From Eubacteriales bacterium (GTDB lineage: Bacteria > Bacillota > Clostridia > Lachnospirales > Lachnospiraceae), in contig JAUNPT010000022.1 of NCBI GenBank assembly GCA_030536565.1, positions 1 through 20,503 on the forward strand: DNA of 20,503 nt. Reading direction: 5' to 3'. A model generated the notes under the pieces. It saw nothing but the letters and a program-made list of their open reading frames with translations, ran no database searches and was not told the origin of the DNA. The number at the start of each line of letters is the position of its first letter. Within the stretch, counting starts at the first letter, position 1. Shown here piece by piece: positions 15,841 to 20,503 of this stretch. A program made the position numbers and the translations under genes.

Positions 15841-16314
15841 TCATTCTAAATCTTCTCCATATTTTTTCTTTACCAGTCTGGTATTTAAAAATGCACCTAT
15901 ACAGTACATCACAGAAATCGTGATTGGTACCATAACCGTAAACATACTGAATCTGTTCCCTATTACATCTGTAAGCACTGACAGCAGTATAACATTGCAT
16001 ATGCTAAATCCTGATATTATATATCCATATTTTGTAATTTTGTGGGTATAATCTTTTGCCCCTGAATTAACCGCACCAAAAAAACCCGCAATAACATTGA
16101 ACACTCCATTTACCATTAAATAAATACCTGCCATGGAAATGTATCTTGCAATCATATGCTCTGACTCTGTCATATCAGGACTTATTGCCATATTAGTTTC
16201 CATCAGCATATAGAAGCCAAAATAAAGCAGCACCAGACCGGCTAAAGCCGCTAAAACTCCTGCTGCAGTAAGCACCGGCTGTCTTTTCTCTTTATTTGAT
16301 GTGTTATTATCCAT
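15841..16314 (-). CDS. Uncharacterised four-helix membrane protein
   Basis: I do not recognise a named family. The 157-residue product has four clear hydrophobic helices (about 14-36, 58-81, 97-119, 124-144) and short charged ends (NKEKRQ at the start, VKKKYGEDLE at the end). Both ends are probably cytoplasmic. No catalytic motif stands out. It begins 25 bp after galM and ends one base before the next gene, so the three genes form a unit. The ribosome binding site (GGGAA) is weak and close to the ATG. Confidence 0.75.
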   Translation of the reverse strand: MDNNTSNKEKRQPVLTAAGVLAALAGLVLLYFGFYMLMETNMAISPDMTESEHMIARYISMAGIYLMVNGVFNVIAGFFGAVNSGAKDYTHKITKYGYIISGFSICNVILLSVLTDVIGNRFSMFTVMVPITISVMYCIGAFLNTRLVKKKYGEDLE

Positions 16315-16339
16315 GACGTTCCCAACTTTCTAAAAATAT

Positions 16340-17389
16340 TTATTTTCTAATTCCAAATACATATTCTGTAGTTGAAATGAATTTTTCCTTCGGGCCAATA
16401 AGCGGTGATGGAAAACCTAAATGGTGAATTGCATCTGGGAACCCCTGTGTTTCCAGACAAAAGCCATGCCTGCTGCCATAAATGGCACCATCTTTTCCAT
16501 TCACACTGCCTATATAATTACCTGTATATAACTGCAGACCCGGACGGTCTGTATATACTTCCATAGTGATTCCGCTTTTTTCTCCCTGTGCAGTCGCTGC
16601 AAGCTTAAACTGCCCATTATTATCATTTACATAATTATGGTCATATCCTCCGGCATATTTAAGCTGCTCAAAATCACTGTCTATATCCTGTCCGATAGTT
16701 TTCATTTTTCTGAAATCCATAGGTGTTCCATCAACAGAGGCTATTTCCCCCGTAGGGCACATTCCCTTGGGCTCGACCGGAGTGTAATACCTTGCTGGTA
16801 TATAAAGATTATGCTTATTTACAGTTCCCGAATCATGTCCATTAAGATTGAAGTATGCATGATTAGTAATATTAACAATCGTCTTACGGTTTGTTTCCGC
16901 TTCATAGCGTATATTCAGACTATTATTCTGTGTCAGGCTGTATGTTACACTGACATTAACTGTACCGGGAAAGCCCTGTGTTCCCTCCCTGCTTTCATAG
17001 CAAAAAGAAATAGTCTGCTTATCACTCTTTGTATACATAGCACTCCAGATTTCGTGATTAAAGCCTTTAAAGCCACTATGTAAATTATTTCCGTTATCAT
17101 TATCATCCAGATTATATTCAAACCTGTCAATAACAATATGTGTGCCCTTAATCCTGTTTGCATTTCTTCCAATGACAGCTCCAAAGCAGTTTTTGTCTTT
17201 TTCATACTCTGAAACCTGGTCATATCCCAGTACCACATCACAAAGCTCTCCAGCATCATCAGGAACAAGCACTGACACAAGCGCCGCCCCCATATTCATT
17301 ACCTTAACCTGCATGCCATTGCTGTTTTCCAATGTATACAAATTAACCTCTCTGCCATTTTTTATAACCCCAAAATGTTCAATCTTCAT
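16340..17389 (-). CDS. galM: Aldose 1-epimerase (galactose mutarotase)
   Basis: The enzyme interconverts the alpha and beta anomers of galactose or glucose, feeding the Leloir pathway. I choose the ATG at 17389 (MKIEHFG), with GGAGGA 10 nt upstream, giving 349 residues; an upstream TTG in frame falls inside that site. Catalytic residues are present: H104 (NLHSG), H177 (TNHAYFNL) as acid, D250 in the GGYDHNY motif and E313 (CLETQGFPDA) as base. The GRNANRI stretch (74-80) is also typical. No galK or galT is nearby; instead it heads a three-gene unit with two unknown genes. Confidence 0.93.
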   Translation of the reverse strand: MKIEHFGVIKNGREVNLYTLENSNGMQVKVMNMGAALVSVLVPDDAGELCDVVLGYDQVSEYEKDKNCFGAVIGRNANRIKGTHIVIDRFEYNLDDNDNGNNLHSGFKGFNHEIWSAMYTKSDKQTISFCYESREGTQGFPGTVNVSVTYSLTQNNSLNIRYEAETNRKTIVNITNHAYFNLNGHDSGTVNKHNLYIPARYYTPVEPKGMCPTGEIASVDGTPMDFRKMKTIGQDIDSDFEQLKYAGGYDHNYVNDNNGQFKLAATAQGEKSGITMEVYTDRPGLQLYTGNYIGSVNGKDGAIYGSRHGFCLETQGFPDAIHHLGFPSPLIGPKEKFISTTEYVFGIRK

Positions 17390-17447
17390 ACAAGCAATCT
17401 CCTCCAATCATCACTTTTAGGCACTCCGAATCTCAATACATGTCTTA

Positions 17448-17476
17448 ATAGTACATTATTTCTGATTTATTTACAA
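17448..17476 (-). promoter_or_regulatory. Probable galM promoter
   Basis: On the minus strand TTGTAA (17476-17471) and TACTAT (17453-17448) are 17 bp apart, each matching four of six consensus bases. The leader would be about 50 nt. The -35 overlaps that of the divergent capA-family promoter candidate. Confidence 0.4.
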
Positions 17477-17498
17477 TGTGAATTTATTATAGTAATAT
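17470..17498 (+). promoter_or_regulatory. Possible promoter of the CapA-family gene
   Basis: TTTACA at 17470-17475 and TAATAT at 17493-17498 are 17 bp apart. Overlapping TATAAT hexamers at 17496-17501 and 17505-17510 make the exact -10 uncertain. Confidence 0.35.
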
Positions 17499-17534
17499 AA
17501 TAATTATAATACTCACAAAAAGAAGGAGGACTTT

Positions 17535-18791
17535 ATGAAATACAAAAGAAATCTATTAGCTGCCCGTATGTCTGCTGTTATGCTTATTCTTTCAGCTATC
17601 ACATGCCTTACGTCCTGCAATATGGCAAAAAACACTTCTGCAGACACAGCCATGCAAGAAACTATTCCTCTTGAGGTTATAACACTGCCGGAAGAAACTA
17701 CAACAGAGCCTGAAACGACACCGCCTGATGTTGAAATTGATTTACTTATGATTGGCGATATTCTTGCACATGAAGGCGTATATAACAGCGGCCTTCAGGC
17801 TGACGGAACTTACAATTTTGACCATTTATTTAAAAATATCCTATCAGACACTGCCGCAGCAGATATCAATGTTGTAAACCAGGAAGTAATTCTTGGCGGC
17901 ACAGAGCTTGGTTTAAGCGCATACCCTTGCTTTAACAGCCCTTATGAAATCGGAGATGCCGAAGTTAAGGCTGGCTTTAATGTGATTCTTGGTGCCTCCA
18001 ACCACCCTCTTGACAAGGGTCTTAAAGGACTAAACAACTGCCTGAACTTTTGGAAAACAAAACACCCTGACACTCTTGTTCTTGGAATTAACGACACTGA
18101 GGAGGATTACAACCGTATTAATATATATGAAAAAGACGGATTTAAAATTGCACTTTTAAATTATACATACGGAACTAATGGAATCCCTCTCCCGGATTCC
18201 AAGCCATACTGTGTCAATCTTCTTGATGTAGATAAAATTACAAGTGATGTAAGCAAAGCCAAAGAGCTTGCTGATATGGTTGTAGTATTTCCGCACTGGG
18301 GAACTGAATACGCACATACACCTGACAGTAATCAGACATACCTTACTAACATTTTCTTAGACTTAGGAGTTGACCTTGTAATAGGCGATCACCCACATGT
18401 TATTGAACCTGTAGAAACGCTTACAAGAGCTGACGGACATCAGATGGTTGTTTTTTATTCAATTGGGAATTTTGTATCCAACCAAAACCAAAAGCCCCGA
18501 ATGATTGGCGGCATGGCCAAGGCTACTCTTGTAAAAAGAAAAACCGATGGGAGCTGTTATATTAAGGAGTACAGTATGACTCCTGTTATAACACACGTAC
18601 TATTTGGAACTGGTCTGATAACTACCTACAAGCTTTCTGATTACACCGATGCTTTAGCTGACAAAAACTGGATTAAAACTAAAGAAGGCTGTCATGACTT
18701 CTCAGTGGCATACTGTCAAAGCCTGTGCAGTCAGGTTCTCGGTGAAGATTATAATCAGGAGAAATGCAGCCTAAACGTAAAGCTTAGATAA
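17535..18791 (+). CDS. CapA-family lipoprotein (metallophosphatase-like fold)
   Basis: The 418-residue protein carries a lipoprotein signal: a basic start (MKYKR), a hydrophobic stretch and the lipobox LTSC with C28. A low-complexity linker rich in T, E and P follows (about 40-66). The CapA/PgsA domain runs from about 68 on, with likely metal-site motifs: GDILAHE (D75, H79), NQE (115-117), ASNHPLD (H157), FPHWGTEYAH (H254, E258, H260), GDHPHV (D285, H286, H288) and SIGNF. CapA homologues take part in poly-gamma-glutamate capsule making or act on cell-surface polymers. No capBC genes are adjacent, so a capsule role is not supported here. AAGGAGG lies 5 nt before the ATG. No terminator follows; the element boundary lies just downstream. 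Confidence 0.88.
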   Translation: MKYKRNLLAARMSAVMLILSAITCLTSCNMAKNTSADTAMQETIPLEVITLPEETTTEPETTPPDVEIDLLMIGDILAHEGVYNSGLQADGTYNFDHLFKNILSDTAAADINVVNQEVILGGTELGLSAYPCFNSPYEIGDAEVKAGFNVILGASNHPLDKGLKGLNNCLNFWKTKHPDTLVLGINDTEEDYNRINIYEKDGFKIALLNYTYGTNGIPLPDSKPYCVNLLDVDKITSDVSKAKELADMVVVFPHWGTEYAHTPDSNQTYLTNIFLDLGVDLVIGDHPHVIEPVETLTRADGHQMVVFYSIGNFVSNQNQKPRMIGGMAKATLVKRKTDGSCYIKEYSMTPVITHVLFGTGLITTYKLSDYTDALADKNWIKTKEGCHDFSVAYCQSLCSQVLGEDYNQEKCSLNVKLR

Positions 18792-18806
18792 ATCCAAAGC
18801 GGCAGC

Positions 18807-18884
18807 CTATTCCTGAACATCTTCTTCAAGTACATAAGGCGTTACCTGATATACGTAATAAGTATAATAAACACAGGAAACATT
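18807..18884 (-). other. Reverse-strand reading-frame tail, possible host gene remnant
   Basis: Reading the minus strand, an open frame ends at a TAG (18809-18807) with the residues YQVTPYVLEEDVQE just before it. It has no start or ribosome binding site of its own. Going upstream the same frame stays open as far as the integrase stop (18947-18945), which is exactly in phase. It could be the 3' end of a chromosomal gene cut by the integrative element, or a chance open frame of about 45 codons. The right-hand limit given is arbitrary. Confidence 0.3.
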
Positions 18885-18923
18885 ATGCTGCGAAGTAGCA
18901 CAAAAGCTGCATTCAATCAAAAG

Positions 18924-18963
18924 TTGACACCACAGAAATTTGTTTTACGCCATTTTGACACCA
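18924..18963 (+). repeat. Direct repeat TTGACACCA, possible integrase arm sites
   Basis: TTGACACCA occurs at 18924-18932 and 18955-18963, 31 bp apart in the same orientation. The second copy lies inside the last codons of the integrase gene, the first 13 bp past its stop. Short direct repeats just inside the element end are where Tn916-type integrases bind through their N-terminal domain. Confidence 0.5.
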
Positions 18964-20195
18964 GCAAAATCAACAACTTTCTGCTTAATTTCATATTGAT
19001 GTTCTATAGTATCATCTGTAATTCGAATGTTATCCATTGCATTGCTAAGCTTTTCCATCTCGGATTTTTTAAAGTTATCTGTAGTATGAACATACAAATC
19101 CATTGTCATCTGTAATGTCGCGTGACCCAAATACTTTTGTAGTACTTTTGGATTTACTCCATTCTCGATGCACCTTGTAGCGAATGTATGTCTAAATGTA
19201 TGACCACTGAAATCTTCAATTACTTCCGAGTTATCCTTCTGTATATTAATCTCATCTAGTATCTTTTTAATTGCAGCACTGTACAATACAGAATTTAATG
19301 GTGTATTAAACTTCGTAACAAATAACCTGTCACTAAATTCGACCTGCTTTACGTTGCGTTTTGCAATAACATTCTTTAGCATATACTGTCTTTTAAGTGC
19401 AATTTCACATTGCCTATTAATCGGAACCTTGCGAACGCTCTTTTCTGTCTTAGGTGGTCCTAAATGAAATGTCTTACCTTCATCATTATCAAATTTCTGA
19501 TAAACAAGTGTTTTATCTACATTCAGCTGCATATTATCAAAATCCACATCATCCCATGATAAAGCAAATAATTCTCCAGGTCTTAATCCGGTATTCACAG
19601 CAACTACAAATAAATTATTGTAAAATGTTCCAGCGCTACAGTTAAAAAACTCTGCCTGATTTTCTACTGATAATATATATCTGTCATTAGGTTTGTTCTT
19701 TCCAAGTCTAACACCCTTTGCTGGATTTCGCTTAACAAAATTATCTTCCATTGCTCTATCAAACATATCAATAAGTAAGATTCTGATCTTATTTTGCGTT
19801 TCCCATTGATATCCAGCATCATTAACCTTATTTATCAACGATTTTACTTGAAGCTGTGTTATCTGTGTTATCTTAAGCATTCCAAGAGTTGGAGAAATAT
19901 GCTTGGTATACACGTGCTCATAATGTCTTTTCGTATTAAGTCTAACAACTGGAATTTTATACACTTGCATCCATTTTTTGAACCATTCATCTAAGGTAAT
20001 ACCATCATCAATGGCATTAAGCTCGTTTTGATTCTCATAAACAGCATTACGAAGCTGAACCTTTAATTCTTTTAGATTTCGATTATAAATAGATTTCCTA
20101 TTTCCAAATCTATCTATATATCTGGCACAATATCTGCCATCCTTTCGTTGACTTATATTGTCTCCAATTTCTTTACCATTTATATCTTTTCCCAT
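18945..20195 (-). CDS. int: Tn916-type tyrosine recombinase (integrase)
   Basis: The enzyme cuts and rejoins the element ends for integration and excision. The 416-residue protein has an N-terminal arm-DNA-binding domain (about 1-60, with RKDGRYCARYIDRFGNRKS), then a core-binding helical domain (about 65-160). The catalytic domain follows, with R205 (TGLRPGEL), a lysine near 249-252 (PPKTEKS), H332 and R335 (HTFRHTFATR), H358 (YLGHATLQMT) and the nucleophile Y368 (DLYVHTT). All active-site residues are intact and the length is close to Tn916 Int, so it should be functional. AAGGAG lies 5 nt before the ATG. It is 65 bp after the excisionase gene and probably co-transcribed with it. Confidence 0.95.
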   Translation of the reverse strand: MGKDINGKEIGDNISQRKDGRYCARYIDRFGNRKSIYNRNLKELKVQLRNAVYENQNELNAIDDGITLDEWFKKWMQVYKIPVVRLNTKRHYEHVYTKHISPTLGMLKITQITQLQVKSLINKVNDAGYQWETQNKIRILLIDMFDRAMEDNFVKRNPAKGVRLGKNKPNDRYILSVENQAEFFNCSAGTFYNNLFVVAVNTGLRPGELFALSWDDVDFDNMQLNVDKTLVYQKFDNDEGKTFHLGPPKTEKSVRKVPINRQCEIALKRQYMLKNVIAKRNVKQVEFSDRLFVTKFNTPLNSVLYSAAIKKILDEINIQKDNSEVIEDFSGHTFRHTFATRCIENGVNPKVLQKYLGHATLQMTMDLYVHTTDNFKKSEMEKLSNAMDNIRITDDTIEHQYEIKQKVVDFAGVKMA

Positions 20196-20260
20196 AGGTA
20201 CTCCTTCCGATCAAAGGAATCCCTCTGTTTAATTTTAATATACCACATGAATTAGTATTT

Positions 20261-20461
20261 TCACAGTGATAATTTACTATTAACATATTTTTCAAACTCC
20301 TTTCGTTTAATTAGCTTCTTATTACCTACAAACACAATGAATGGGCATTTAGGTTCCTCGGTCATTTTTCTTATTTTATTCACTCCAATATTTGAATATG
20401 CTGCAGCTTCATCTATAGTAAGTGTCAATTTTTCCCATATTGGGACTTCATATTTTATCAC
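20261..20461 (-). CDS. xis: Tn916-type excisionase
   Basis: This small DNA-bending protein directs the integrase toward excision. The 66-residue product has the Tn916 Xis layout: an N-terminal PIWEKLTLTIDEAAAYSNIG segment with the winged-helix start, then a KIRKM recognition helix and the KRKEFEKYV end. I recognise it by its close match in length and motif order to Tn916 Xis. The start is a GTG at 20461 with AGGAG 5 nt upstream. Upstream of it only about 40 bp remain in the window. Confidence 0.9.
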   Translation of the reverse strand: MIKYEVPIWEKLTLTIDEAAAYSNIGVNKIRKMTEEPKCPFIVFVGNKKLIKRKEFEKYVNSKLSL

Positions 20462-20503
20462 TATAACTCCTAATAATTTCGTATCGTAACTTTCGTAATT
20501 TAT

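Larger units (their letters stand above)
18880..20503 (-). mobile_element. Int-proximal end of a Tn916-like integrative element (partial)
   Basis: A Tn916-type excisionase gene followed by a tyrosine integrase gene, both reading toward the chromosomal flank, is the standard end structure of Tn916/Tn1549-family conjugative elements. The element runs off the right edge of the window; conjugation and cargo genes are not visible. The exact end is not defined: it should lie in the gap between capA (18791) and the TTGACACCA repeat at 18924, so the left coordinate is an estimate. Confidence 0.7.

Noticed and set aside
16637..17083. 148-codon open frame antisense to galM
   Set aside because: galM has all catalytic motifs; the antisense frame has no recognisable feature.
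1..20503. CRISPR array, tRNA or rRNA genes
   Set aside because: No regularly spaced repeats of CRISPR type and no tRNA or rRNA signature was seen on either strand.

Overview
The window looks like a chromosomal segment from a low-GC, anaerobic Gram-positive bacterium, most likely a Lachnospiraceae-type Clostridium relative. The grounds are the AT-rich intergenic DNA, strong AGGAGG-type ribosome binding sites, the clostridial rnfCDGEAB gene order, the gap-pgk-tpiA glycolytic run, and a Tn916-type integrase and excisionase at the right edge. The species cannot be fixed from the sequence alone.

Left part (1-5330, minus strand): a complete six-gene rnf operon, read rnfC, rnfD, rnfG, rnfE, rnfA, rnfB. 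Together these encode the membrane ferredoxin:NAD+ oxidoreductase, which couples electron transfer from reduced ferredoxin to ion pumping. The genes are tightly spaced or overlapping. The operon ends in a 16-bp perfect hairpin, preceded by a 19-bp tandem repeat that spans the rnfB stop codon. A divergent gene at 5489 encodes a YprB-like exonuclease-fold protein.

Middle (6667-11893, minus strand): central glycolysis and a phosphate transporter-like gene. gap has a near-ideal promoter. gap and pgk are separated by a terminator-like hairpin with too little room after it for an obvious pgk promoter. tpiA follows a further hairpin and has its own extended -10 promoter. Upstream of gap lies a Na/Pi-cotransporter II-family gene with a PhoU-like tail. 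Its divergent promoter region carries TTTACA repeats and inverted repeats.

Right-middle (12092-18791): a mixed housekeeping set. It holds a PHP-family histidinol phosphatase, a NifS/IscS-type cysteine desulfurase, a SpoVB-like flippase, a minus-strand unit of galactose mutarotase plus two unrecognised small genes, and a CapA-family lipoprotein.

Right edge (about 18792-20503): the int-proximal end of a Tn916-like integrative element with its integrase and excisionase. The boundary lies in the 153-bp gap after capA. In that gap a reverse-strand reading frame tail may be the remnant of a host gene. Most of the window is ordinary core metabolism. The least explained parts are the two small genes after galM, the repeats at the 3' end of rnfB, the operator-like region at 11947-11980, and the element junction.
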